The notes: a model not told the origin generated them from the letters alone. Positions 20,884 through 29,632 are shown, numbered from the stretch's first letter. The stretch is DNA of 64,000 nucleotides from Paenibacillus psychroresistens (GCF_009728935.1 NZ_CP034235.1:404501-468500); one strand, 5' to 3'. Numbers and translations: made by a program.

Positions 20884-23073
20884 ATGATTGAAAAAATCAA
20901 AATTAATAACAGAGCGAGTTATGATCAAGTTGGTATTGTGTTAGATCAATTGAAACAAGTGAACTTTATCTACGGTACAAACGGTACAGGGAAAACGACA
21001 TTATCAAATTCAATCAAAAACTCTGAAGAGTTCCCAGATTGTAAGATAACTTGGAATAGAGATATAGCGATCAAAAAATTGGTGTATAACAAAGAATTTG
21101 TAGAAGAAAACTTTCACCAAAAAAATAACATAAAGGGTATTTTTACATTAGGTAAAGAGTCTCTTGATATACAAGAGAAAATAACAAGTAAGGCAAGCGA
21201 AATAACGAAACTAAACGATGAAATGTTGAAACTAAAAGATAATTTTATTCAAAAAAGTATAGAAAGAAATGAAAATGAAGCAGAATATGAAGAAAAATGT
21301 TGGATACTTAAAATTAAGTATGATAGTGATCTTGAGGAAGCATTCAAAGGTTATAGGGCTGGAAAGAATAAATTTAAAGATAAATGTAAGTTAGAATCAA
21401 TTAATGCGGATACAAGTATGATATTTGAGGAATTGAAAAGTTTATCAAGTAAAATTTTTAGAGGCACTAAACAGAGAATACATACCATAAATTACATTGA
21501 GTTCAAAGGGACTTCGACTGTCATTAACAACCCGATTTTAAATAATCGAATTATTGGGCAAGAAGATATAGATATCGCTAATTTGATTACCAAATTAAAC
21601 ATTAGTGACTGGGTGAAGCAAGGTCATATTCATATGCAAATGACAGAAGGAATTTGTCCTTTCTGTCAACAAAATTTAAATGAAGTATTTAAAGTGAAAT
21701 TAGATCAATATTTTAATGATTCTTACAACGAACAACTTAAAGAATTAGAAGGCTTTAATTATAAATATGTTACTATGGTTGATGAGATACTGAATCAAAT
21801 TGAAAACGTATTAAAATTGGAAAATGAGTTTATTCATAATGAAAATATAATAACCCAGAAAATCATTATTTTTACCAAGCATGAATCTAACAAGATATTA
21901 ATAATGAAAAAAATGAAAGAGCCGAGTTGCTCTGTGACCCTTGAAGCAATTGGTGAAGAATTACAAAAAATAAGTGAATGTATAAACCAAGCAAACAAAA
22001 ACATTAGTAATCACAATGCAATAATAGACAATTTTAACTTTGAGAAAGATAAATTAATTACTTCAATTTGGACATTCATTGCTGCTGAGAATAAGGAAGA
22101 TCATAAAATCTATGTTGAAAAAGATTATCGTTTTGAGAAGGCAATTTCAGGGATAACATCTACCATAAATGTTAAAAATGCGAAAATATTGGAATTAATT
22201 TTAGAAGTAGAAGAGTTAGAAAGTCAAATAACAAGTGTGACACCATCTATAAATGGGATGAATAAACTTTTGCAATCATTTAGTTTTACAAACTTTAAAT
22301 TTTTGGAAACTTCAGAAAGAGGTAGTTACAGTATAGTTAGACAAGATGGAGAAGATGCAAAGCAAACGTTAAGTGAAGGTGAAAAAACGTTTGTAACGTT
22401 TTTATATTTTATCCACTTACTTAACGGAAGTAATGATAAGAGTAGAATTACTGAGAATAAAATTGTTGTAATTGATGATCCGATTTCAAGTCTGGACAGT
22501 AATATTTTGTTTATAGTAAGTAATTTAATCAGAAAAATTATTGAGGATATTCGCACTCAAAAGGGTACAATCCAACAGGTATTCATTCTTACTCATAATA
22601 TCTATTTCCACAAGGAAGTAACTTTCAATAAAGGGAAAGGTTCCAATAAATTAAAGGATGAGACGTTTTGGATTTTAAGAAAAAACAATAATATTTCTGA
22701 GATTCAAGGCTTTGATTGTAATCCAATTAAAACGTCTTATGAATTATTGTGGCAAGAGATACAATTTGCCCAAGAGAGATCTTCAAATACAGTACAAAAC
22801 TTAATTAGAAGAATTATTGAAAATTATTTTAAAATATTTGGAAACTATAGCGAGGATGATATAATCAATAAATTCCAAGATGAAGAACAAATAATTTGTC
22901 GGGCGCTTTTATCATGGATAAATGATGGCTCTCACTTTACTAATGACGATTTATATATAGAATGTAATAATGATACTGTTATAAAGTATCTGAGTATTTT
23001 TGAGAGAATATTTGAAGTAACAGGACACCATGCACATTTTAAAATGATGATGGGGATTGAAGATGTAGCTTAA
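20884..23073 (+). CDS. AAA_13-type ATPase, RloC/PrrC-like anticodon nuclease candidate
   Basis: 729 aa. Walker A is at 31-39 (GTNGTGKTT), a signature LSEGEKTF at 496, Walker B VVIDDPISSLD with D531-D532, and an H-loop in LTHNIYF. The two ATPase halves are separated by coiled coil carrying a C258-PF-C261 motif like the zinc hook of RloC. C-terminally R642-x3-E646 and H684 (INDGSH) match the R-x3-E...H triad known from PrrC and RloC anticodon nucleases, though the E-H spacing (38) is a little longer than in PrrC. Such proteins cleave tRNA after DNA damage or phage infection. No restriction-modification partner is nearby, as for RloC. Confidence 0.75.
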   Translation: MIEKIKINNRASYDQVGIVLDQLKQVNFIYGTNGTGKTTLSNSIKNSEEFPDCKITWNRDIAIKKLVYNKEFVEENFHQKNNIKGIFTLGKESLDIQEKITSKASEITKLNDEMLKLKDNFIQKSIERNENEAEYEEKCWILKIKYDSDLEEAFKGYRAGKNKFKDKCKLESINADTSMIFEELKSLSSKIFRGTKQRIHTINYIEFKGTSTVINNPILNNRIIGQEDIDIANLITKLNISDWVKQGHIHMQMTEGICPFCQQNLNEVFKVKLDQYFNDSYNEQLKELEGFNYKYVTMVDEILNQIENVLKLENEFIHNENIITQKIIIFTKHESNKILIMKKMKEPSCSVTLEAIGEELQKISECINQANKNISNHNAIIDNFNFEKDKLITSIWTFIAAENKEDHKIYVEKDYRFEKAISGITSTINVKNAKILELILEVEELESQITSVTPSINGMNKLLQSFSFTNFKFLETSERGSYSIVRQDGEDAKQTLSEGEKTFVTFLYFIHLLNGSNDKSRITENKIVVIDDPISSLDSNILFIVSNLIRKIIEDIRTQKGTIQQVFILTHNIYFHKEVTFNKGKGSNKLKDETFWILRKNNNISEIQGFDCNPIKTSYELLWQEIQFAQERSSNTVQNLIRRIIENYFKIFGNYSEDDIINKFQDEEQIICRALLSWINDGSHFTNDDLYIECNNDTVIKYLSIFERIFEVTGHHAHFKMMMGIEDVA

Positions 23074-23114
23074 ACGGTTGCATTGCGATAATAAGGTCGG
23101 TATAACTTTGGTAA

Positions 23115-23488
23115 AATCAAAATGTCATTTTTAAGATAAAATATTATCAAGAATTTGTTGTTGGTTACTATGTTTCGGCTCACTTTACAACGGAGCCAGT
23201 ATTACATAATGAAGTTTATTACTTTCAAGACGATCAGGCGACCAAGATATCTCTACAAAGTTTTTATCATCTAACTTTGTCGATAATTAATCTCATCTTC
23301 TTTTATACGTTAACTGTCTCGGTAAGCTTGCTTCCGAGATTTTGATCAAAATTAACACATCTATGACTCAGACATTTAGCTATGAAGAAGACCTCGAGGT
23401 GAAAGTAAATGTCGATCATACTAAAATTATAAACGATGTAGACTATATTGAGAAAAAATGGATAAGTTTGAGGGGCGCTAACAATTAA
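23115..23488 (+). other. Possible remnants of a decayed coding region
   Basis: In the 713 bp between the ATPase and the next gene, two neighbouring frames look coding but lack proper starts. Frame 23115-23345 reads YYQEFVVGYYVSAHFTTEP and then LHNEVYYFQDDQATKISLQ. Frame 23363-23488 reads MTQTFSYEEDLEVKVNVDH. No family recognised. The rest (23489-23786) shows nothing clear. Confidence 0.35.
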
Positions 23489-23786
23489 ATATAAAGTTGT
23501 ATCTTCACAGGTTCCAATAATATCAAGTTCACGTTGGTGTCAACCACATTAATACATTGTTTAACAAATAGAACTGTTAGCTTCCTTAAAACAAAAGAAA
23601 GAACCGCCCTATATACTAAGCAATTGAAAATGATTTAGACATTGTCCGATATGGTATCAATTATCAGTTAATAGATGAGATATCGTCATAGTGCTTCAAC
23701 ATGTCTATAATCCTGTTGACTTGTTCCCTTGGAGCTAAGAAGCCTTCGACAAATCGTCAGAGGAGAACAATAACACTGGTAAAATC

Positions 23787-24254
23787 TTGTCGAATATTGG
23801 TATAATATCCTCAAGTTATCTTGCACAACGGGGGTCGAGAGGGTTGTATACTTTTACTGATACGGCTGTAAACATAATATTGCCCATACTAATATTGGCA
23901 ATATCATTTTTACTTAAAATGACAATAAACAGAAACTTTTCATGGGAAGGATTTTTGGACGAATGGATTAAGTTTCCTACGGATATAGTATTTCTTTCAA
24001 TCTCTTTTGTGACTACTTACATTCTGACAGATGGAAGCAACTTTAAAAGTGGAACAGTGTACCTTTTTATTTTATTTTTAACCTCAATTTTTACGTTCGC
24101 ATTTGCTAAGAAAGCGACGGATTTGTTTGGAACTGTGAATAGCAGAATGTGGAAATCAATCGTGTTGTTCAACATTATTTCTTACGTATTTGCTATACCT
24201 ACTATAATTATTTCAATACAATTAATGTTGTCAGGGGTGAACTCAAATGGATAA
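23787..24254 (+). CDS. Multi-TM membrane protein, partner of the downstream NDT/TIR-like protein
   Basis: 155 aa from TTG 23787; TTG 23844 (MYTFTDTAVN, 9 nt after GGGGG) is an equally possible start. Four hydrophobic segments lie at about 25-45, 65-82, 88-106 and 125-147 of the long form. No known motif is recognised. Its stop overlaps the start of the next gene by 8 bp, so the two are translationally coupled and probably interact in the membrane. The architecture of a membrane protein beside a membrane-anchored nucleotide-cleaving domain suggests a sensor/effector defence pair; this is inference. Confidence 0.7.
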   Translation: MSNIGIISSSYLAQRGSRGLYTFTDTAVNIILPILILAISFLLKMTINRNFSWEGFLDEWIKFPTDIVFLSISFVTTYILTDGSNFKSGTVYLFILFLTSIFTFAFAKKATDLFGTVNSRMWKSIVLFNIISYVFAIPTIIISIQLMLSGVNSNG

Positions 24255-25005
24255 TGCGATAGTTTCACAAACCATATTAATAAGTATTGTTTTAATAATT
24301 GTTTTAATAATGGTTGTAGTGATAATAGCATTTTATGCTGTAAAAAATGTCCGTGAAAGAAGCAAATATAAATATGATGAATTAGAAAAGCACATGGAAA
24401 TGGAGAAAATGAGAGAATATTTTGAGCGAAAAATTAACGAGTTGACTGGAAAGATGCTTAGTGATGAATCACGGTGGAAACATGTTAATCATTTACTGCT
24501 TGAGTCACAAGATTATGAGTTCAACAAGCAAACTAATGTACGTACAGAAAATGAATTCACGTTATCAAACCTTTCCGATTTTTTTAAAGATGCGGGTATT
24601 TCAAAGAGTGATTTAACTGTTGAAAAAGACTTTGTGTTTGTACTAACGCCGTTTCATTCAGACGAAAGGGATACTTATGAGACTATTCGGGATGTATGTA
24701 ATAATGCCTCTTTGCGTTGTGAAAGAGGAGATGAGACGTTCATTCAAACAGATATTCTCCCACACGTATTAAAATCGATTTTTCGTGCAAGGGTGGTAAT
24801 AGTTAATCTTAATGGTAGAAATCCTAATGTATTTTATGAGTTAGGGTTAGCCCATGCGTTAGGAAAACCGACTATCTTATTATCAAAATCATTAAACGAG
24901 CTTCCTTTTGATTTAAAATCAAAACGTATAATTATATATAATGACTTTAATGAACTGAAAATTGAGTTGTACAAAACCTTAACTCATATATTTGCGAAGC
25001 AATAG
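24247..25005 (+). CDS. Membrane-anchored nucleoside 2-deoxyribosyltransferase/TIR-like domain protein
   Basis: 252 aa. One N-terminal transmembrane helix (about 8-33), a charged coiled coil (about 38-75), a linker, then an alpha/beta domain from about 125: DFVFVLTPFHSDERDTYETI, then VVIVNLNGRNPNVFYELGLA and GKPTILLSK. The E198 in FYELG corresponds to the catalytic glutamate of nucleoside deoxyribosyltransferases, a fold shared with TIR NADases. It may cleave NAD or nucleotides upon activation. It overlaps the upstream membrane-protein gene by 8 bp. I know no named system with this exact pair, so the defence role is a hypothesis. Confidence 0.72.
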   Translation: MDNAIVSQTILISIVLIIVLIMVVVIIAFYAVKNVRERSKYKYDELEKHMEMEKMREYFERKINELTGKMLSDESRWKHVNHLLLESQDYEFNKQTNVRTENEFTLSNLSDFFKDAGISKSDLTVEKDFVFVLTPFHSDERDTYETIRDVCNNASLRCERGDETFIQTDILPHVLKSIFRARVVIVNLNGRNPNVFYELGLAHALGKPTILLSKSLNELPFDLKSKRIIIYNDFNELKIELYKTLTHIFAKQ

Positions 25006-25238
25006 AAAAATATTTATATAGAAATATTGCTTTACAGACAGTGTATTTTTACAAAAAAACACAAATTCCTAATATGACAATATGTTACTGAACTTGCCTG
25101 CTTTATTACGGCCGATAAGTCCATAAGACATTAAAAGTTTCAAAAATAGGAGTAGATTTCAGAATAATTGTGATCAAATCAAATTCGAATAAAAACCAAT
25201 ATAAAAACCAATATAAAAACAAATTAAATTGCTGAAGT

Positions 25239-25283
25239 GCCGCGAGAATGAGGTTCCTTTCCCCTCATTTTCGTGGCTCTTTT
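25239..25283 (+). terminator. Terminator after the membrane/NDT-like pair
   Basis: GCCGCGAGAATGAGG pairs with CCTCATTTTCGTGGC (15 bp, two G-T), followed by TCTTTT. Confidence 0.85.
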
Positions 25284-25496
25284 ATTTGCATTTAAAGGGA
25301 TGTTCGTTCAGTGGAATTCACTATAGTTAACAAGATTTAAAATGCTATTAGTCGCAAAAATCTAATATATCCGTATCATCTCATGGTGCAGTCTACTCGA
25401 AACTCACTTAGTAGTGAATAATTTCGTATCATATCAACTATAACAAATCATGGTTATTCAATTGTAATAGGGTTGCTTATAATTATTACGCTTGAT

Positions 25497-25692
25497 ATCG
25501 GTAGTGGGAACGATGAAGTGGGAACGGTGGGCTCCGCAATATCTACCGCGTCCTTACCCAGCCAAAAGCTGCTGGCTAAGTCACAGTAGAACGCCTACTC
25601 CGTGCAGTGAAATGTCGCCTTTGGCGATCGCAACAAGTTGCTCATTTCTCTTTCGTCGTTTCGGCTTATCGCTCCGCCCACCGTCCTAAACT
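25497..25692. other. GC-rich structured segment upstream of winged-helix genes
   Basis: Between the terminator and the gene at 25872 lies a locally GC-rich stretch. ACGGTGGG near 25525 can pair with CCCACCGT near 25678, closing about 150 nt with smaller internal inverted repeats (AGCC/GGCT near 25560-25577, GGCGATCGC near 25624). It could be a non-coding RNA, a single-strand origin or a protein-binding locus. A 65-codon frame across it has no Shine-Dalgarno and is not called. Confidence 0.45.
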
Positions 25693-25871
25693 AAGATTTT
25701 GTCGTATTAAAGCAAAGCAATTTCCAACAGTTCAAATATAGTAGAAAACGGGTCGGCTCTGCGACGTTTTCTGCTGTATTCTCACTTTTGGAACATTTCA
25801 AATAAGCCTTTGCTTATTTAAAATGAACAACACAAGGAAATCAGTAACCAATAAAGGAGGTTCATGCAGAA

Positions 25872-26483
25872 ATGGCACGTGGACGCAAAAGTAATTACAT
25901 TAATAAATTAACAAGCAAGGATCAGGCAATGCTTAGAGCATTTAGAAATTGTGGTTTCTTACAAAAAAGCCACTTGCAGGATAAGCTTGGTCTAAGTGAT
26001 CGTAGAATAGAGAATTTTATTCGTGATCAATATATCGAGAAGTGCGTCGTAGATAACAATAAAACAAAAGAAGCGGAGTATGTATACCGCTTGTCAAAGA
26101 AAGGACAAGAATTATGTAAGAATCATTTAAATTTGAGCAACTTTTACGCAAGTCAAAGTGTTAGACATGACAATGCACTTGCTAAAAAGTATTTTGAAAT
26201 GAGTTCAGAACAACAGCTCTCTTGGCTGACTGAACGTGATTGGCGAGATCGATTTGAAGCAAAGATATCGGATCTTCGTTTTCAAGGAAAGGATCAACGT
26301 GCGGATGAATTGATCTCATTATATAAAAGAAATTTACTCAGTCTCCCAGATGGAGGCTATAGCAATGGTGAAAGTATTGTAGCAGTGGAAGTTACAACAA
26401 GTTCGTATGGGAATGAAGAAATTCAAGCAAAAGAAAATTTTACTCAAATAATGAATGCCAAGTTTCATGAAATAAAAATTTAA
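25872..26483 (+). CDS. Winged-helix protein resembling replication-relaxation proteins
   Basis: 203 aa. Residues 10-80 look like a winged helix (LRAFRNCGFLQKSHLQDKLG, then RLSKKGQELCKNHL). The second half has the block LPDGGYSNGESIVAVEVTTSSYGNE split by a linker, which I associate with the Replic_Relax-like proteins of Firmicute plasmids and conjugative elements; the E-V-x-T segment resembles a restriction-endonuclease-type fold core. The ATG follows AAAGGAGG. A role in element replication or mobilisation is plausible but unproven. It is followed after 26 bp by another winged-helix gene. Confidence 0.55.
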   Translation: MARGRKSNYINKLTSKDQAMLRAFRNCGFLQKSHLQDKLGLSDRRIENFIRDQYIEKCVVDNNKTKEAEYVYRLSKKGQELCKNHLNLSNFYASQSVRHDNALAKKYFEMSSEQQLSWLTERDWRDRFEAKISDLRFQGKDQRADELISLYKRNLLSLPDGGYSNGESIVAVEVTTSSYGNEEIQAKENFTQIMNAKFHEIKI

Positions 26484-26509
26484 TTTAACAAAGAAAGGGG
26501 AATTGTTAA

Positions 26510-27487
26510 TTGGTAACATCTGCAACAAAAAAAAGTCTTTGTGACGAATATAAAGGGATATTAGAGCTTGTTTTCTTATTTGGAAAGGGGGTTATGTACA
26601 AATCACATATCGAACGACTGGCAACCCAATTTTGGGCGTGGAGTGAGCAAACAACATGGCATCTTTTGAAACTATTAGAACAAGGGGGATTAATTGAGAG
26701 GAGAAAGACATTCGGGGTTGTTTATATTAAGCTTCGCAAATTTGCTATCACATACCTGACAGGAAAAAGTCGAGAGGAAATTCGTTCAATTAATATTACT
26801 CAAGAAAAAAGAATGTTTTCTGCTTATATAGGAGAGATATTTCTACTTCACATGAATAAAATCATAACCTGGGAAAGGGCTACTCAGATATATTACCGAA
26901 GATCGTCTTTATTTCTACTTCGCGGACAAGTTTACGTTGCTCTGAGTGAGCTTGCCGAGTCTAAGGTAATGAATCAACACATTGTAGATAAGGAGGTGAA
27001 GAGGCTTAAATGTATTGAATTACGGATGCGTACTAAAGATCATGTAGAGGTACAACCAGATAAGGAATTTGATTTGAATAGCATGCATGATGGATGGATC
27101 TATTTTGATTATGCAACATCAAAAAGTAAAATTTTACACGTAGCAATTATTGATGTTACAAATCGTCTAACTCCTGGGGGAGTAGCAAAGAAAATCGCTA
27201 ATACAGCTCATTATTTAATTACAACAGGAATGCTTTCCTCAGCATATAAACTGAAATTTACAATTTATGTGGCAAGTGAAGAACGGTTACAATTGTTATC
27301 CAAAAAAATATTTGCAAGAAGTCAGATTGGAGACGTTGAAAGGATTGGTAAGTTTTTAATAGACCACGAACTACTTCGAAATACTAATGTTAATGTTTTT
27401 GAGGATTGTCATAATTGGGATATCGTGAATCTCAATTTGGAAAAAACTCTGTTTCGTAATCAGAAATTATTTGTTGGATCGATGTAA
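26510..27487 (+). CDS. Winged-helix protein of unknown function, paired with upstream gene
   Basis: 325 aa from TTG 26510, 9 nt after AAAGGGG. Residues about 12-75 form a winged helix (SHIERLATQFWAWSEQTTWHLL, then LIERRKTFGVVYIKLRKFA split at the wing). The C-terminal part contains GWIYFDYATSKSKILHVAI, which could be a degenerate nuclease-like core. Close spacing suggests co-transcription with the preceding gene and perhaps a shared role in replication or transfer of the element. I do not recognise the full-length family. Confidence 0.6.
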   Translation: MVTSATKKSLCDEYKGILELVFLFGKGVMYKSHIERLATQFWAWSEQTTWHLLKLLEQGGLIERRKTFGVVYIKLRKFAITYLTGKSREEIRSINITQEKRMFSAYIGEIFLLHMNKIITWERATQIYYRRSSLFLLRGQVYVALSELAESKVMNQHIVDKEVKRLKCIELRMRTKDHVEVQPDKEFDLNSMHDGWIYFDYATSKSKILHVAIIDVTNRLTPGGVAKKIANTAHYLITTGMLSSAYKLKFTIYVASEERLQLLSKKIFARSQIGDVERIGKFLIDHELLRNTNVNVFEDCHNWDIVNLNLEKTLFRNQKLFVGSM

Positions 27488-27609
27488 TTACAGAAAGTGA
27501 CTCGCCAGGGTAAATGGTATGAAAGCTAAATTAAATAGCGATTTTTTATTACGGTTTTTCAACTCATCAATAATGTACACATTAATAAATCCTCGGTTTA
27601 CTCTGCGTT

Positions 27610-29232
27610 TCATCTATTAGTAAGATTTATTTGCGTATCCTCAAAATCAATAGCCTTTTTATAGCAATGTATGCACTTACAACCATTGTTTACCTGATTC
27701 CGATTATTAGATTCGTAATCTTTTAAACAGTAGGGACAATTCCAAATATAAAGGAAAGTGCTGCCTTTATGTGAAATTTGATTTGGCAGTCTGGTATTCT
27801 TACTTGAATAAAATTTACTGATTTCAGGTTCATTTGCTTCAAGGCTTTTTTTATAAGATATTTTTGAATACTTTCGTTTTGGAAGACTTTCTTTATCTTG
27901 AATATCTTCAACGTAAAACATGCATTTCGGACATCTACCTTTTGACCTAATTAAGTTCTTGGCACTGCTTTGATTCTCAGGAAATTTATATTTGCAATTT
28001 GGACAAGAAACATTGAAAATGTGGTTTGAGCCTCTGGAAACCAAAGATGGATTTAGATTATTGTCATCCAAATGTCCCAAAAGTCCAGGGGCAGAGACTG
28101 TAAAACTGTTTTTCTCCAATACAAATACGGCATTACTATATACTTGAGGAAATATTTCTTCTAAAATTGATATCAGATATATGTCTGAATATACTTGAAC
28201 TGAAATTAGGTTTAGATCCTTAATCAATTGCAAAACTCTTTGAATGGCAGGTATTAAAAAAAGATAGGTCTGATCGTGCTTAGCACAAATTATTTCAAAT
28301 TGATTATTATTATATTTTAAAGGTGGCAACCCTTCCTCCCTTATTCTTATAAGCACTGATATTTCGTCAAAGGAATGTAATATTTCATTCTTTTTTTGAT
28401 CACTTATCATTATTGAATTTCTTTTATGTGGGTACCCATCGTATTCAAGGGCTACCTTTAATTTACTATTAAATATATCTATCTCTATGCGTCTCCCATT
28501 AGACCATCTAACAGTCTTAAATTTTATTTTTGAAAAGCCTCCTAATAACTTGTTTAAAACAAGAAGAATTATGCCTTCTGTTTTTGAACTCTGATGTGCG
28601 GATTTATGCAAAGGGCAACCATGGCCCTGAGAAGTTCGAAGCCCAACTGCCTTCTCATAATAGCCTCTACAATATTTGCACCACCATTCAACTATACATG
28701 TTGAAAACGGAAGTATTAATACACTATTATGTTTGGGATGCAACTCATTTGCTATATCAGGGAAGCAAACTTTTAAATTATACTCAGGCGATGCCATTCT
28801 TTTACTGCAGTACGGACATGGAATATGATAATTTAAATCAGCACAACTTCGCTGAGCTTCCCATTTGTGTTTTTCACATCTAACGAAAATTCTAACGTTA
28901 GATTGAGACTTTAAGTATTCAGGAAAAATATTATGCAATTCATTTTTATTGTAGTCCCAGTAGTAATTCACGTTTTCAGGTGATGAAAAGGCTATGCTTT
29001 TCTCAAAGGGAATTTCATTGCAGAAATTACATATCGGAGACCCATGATAAATTGCTTGATAAACTTGTTTTGGAGACTTAACAAAAGAGCAACCTCTGTT
29101 TTCAAAAAAACACACCCAATGAGCATCGAATGTATCTTTACAATTAACATCATTAAAGTTCTTTCCAGATGTTTGGAAATTCTTATCTACATCCCACATT
29201 AATTCCATGGTTTTTTTATTTGGCACAATCAC
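27610..29232 (-). CDS. Multi-zinc-ribbon protein with Vsr/DUF559-like nuclease core
   Basis: About 540 aa; start probably GTG 29232 (8 nt after AAAGG), with GTG 29238 also possible. It carries at least five Cys pairs of treble-clef or zinc-ribbon type (CNFC, CPYCSKR, CKYC, CPNC, CPKC, CPYC, CIHC), the repeats known from DUF4379-like probable zinc-ribbon proteins. The middle block RRIEIDIFNSKLKVALEYDG followed by PHKRN and later RIREEGLPPL looks like a PD-(D/E)xK nuclease of the Vsr/DUF559 type. It may bind and cut DNA, possibly as a single-gene defence factor. Its start is buried in a perfect hairpin. It is the last gene before attR. Confidence 0.65.
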   Translation of the reverse strand: MIVPNKKTMELMWDVDKNFQTSGKNFNDVNCKDTFDAHWVCFFENRGCSFVKSPKQVYQAIYHGSPICNFCNEIPFEKSIAFSSPENVNYYWDYNKNELHNIFPEYLKSQSNVRIFVRCEKHKWEAQRSCADLNYHIPCPYCSKRMASPEYNLKVCFPDIANELHPKHNSVLILPFSTCIVEWWCKYCRGYYEKAVGLRTSQGHGCPLHKSAHQSSKTEGIILLVLNKLLGGFSKIKFKTVRWSNGRRIEIDIFNSKLKVALEYDGYPHKRNSIMISDQKKNEILHSFDEISVLIRIREEGLPPLKYNNNQFEIICAKHDQTYLFLIPAIQRVLQLIKDLNLISVQVYSDIYLISILEEIFPQVYSNAVFVLEKNSFTVSAPGLLGHLDDNNLNPSLVSRGSNHIFNVSCPNCKYKFPENQSSAKNLIRSKGRCPKCMFYVEDIQDKESLPKRKYSKISYKKSLEANEPEISKFYSSKNTRLPNQISHKGSTFLYIWNCPYCLKDYESNNRNQVNNGCKCIHCYKKAIDFEDTQINLTNR

Positions 29233-29265
29233 AAACACTACCTTTCTAATTAAAGGTAGTGTTTG
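29232..29265. promoter_or_regulatory. 14-bp perfect inverted repeat covering the start of the zinc-ribbon gene
   Basis: CAAACACTACCTTT, loop CTAATT, AAAGGTAGTGTTTG. On the minus-strand mRNA the 3' arm contains the AAAGG Shine-Dalgarno and reaches the GTG start, so it could block translation. As DNA it could be an operator. Confidence 0.7.
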
Positions 29266-29503
29266 CGATTATTTCGATTTATATTTATAATTTAATTTCG
29301 AGAGAAGATTGGATTATTTATACATACAATTAGAGGGATTCGAGTCTCTTGAGAAGTAGGTATTAGAAATGTATTTGGACATAAATTAACGCAGAAGAAT
29401 AAAGTGACCAATGGAATTAGCATTTTCAGAGTAGCCAACTTGTAGCCGAACGGAATAATAAGAGGTAAATTTAACAAAGAGCAATTAACATCAACTATCC
29501 TCG

Positions 29504-29526
29504 CAACCCTTATGAAATAAGGGTTG
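29504..29526. repeat. Inverted repeat near attR
   Basis: CAACCCTTAT, loop GAA, ATAAGGGTTG. There is no T-tract. Position 50-70 bp inside attR suggests an integrase or excisionase arm site. The surrounding 29266-29576 stretch holds no supported gene. Confidence 0.5.
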
Positions 29527-29576
29527 ACCACATCAATAAACTCGAATTAATACATGTTAAAAAGTACATGACAAGA

Positions 29577-29605
29577 GTTCGACTCCCCTCGTCTCCACCA
29601 TGAAA
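29577..29605 (+). repeat. attR, 29-bp direct repeat of the ssrA 3' end
   Basis: Identical to 13052-13080. It marks the right junction of the element and is followed by the displaced original ssrA terminator. Confidence 0.92.
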
Positions 29606-29632
29606 AACCCGACCGCATGAGGTCGGGTTTTT
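29603..29632 (+). terminator. Displaced chromosomal ssrA terminator
   Basis: AAAAACCCGACC, loop GCATGA, GGTCGGGTTTTT. Presumably this is the terminator that followed ssrA before integration. Confidence 0.88.

Larger units (their letters stand above)
13076..29605. mobile_element. Integrative element (about 16.5 kb) in ssrA, defence-rich
   Basis: The element is bounded by the 29-bp direct repeats at 13052-13080 and 29577-29605. It is visibly more AT-rich than the flanks. It contains a tyrosine integrase, an excisionase-like protein, an XRE repressor, an oriT-like hairpin and cargo. No relaxase, T4SS, FtsK-type ATPase, capsid or terminase gene is recognisable. It is therefore an integrative mobilisable or satellite-like element rather than an autonomous ICE or prophage. 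The integrase lies about 3 kb inside the left end, so the 13.1-16.0 kb genes may be a later cargo addition. Confidence 0.88.

Noticed and set aside
25492..25689. 65-codon plus-strand frame in the structured segment
   Set aside because: It lies entirely in the inverted-repeat region, without Shine-Dalgarno or a domain.
13076..29605. Prophage interpretation of the element
   Set aside because: No terminase, portal, capsid, tail or lysis genes are seen; only integrase, repressor and cargo.
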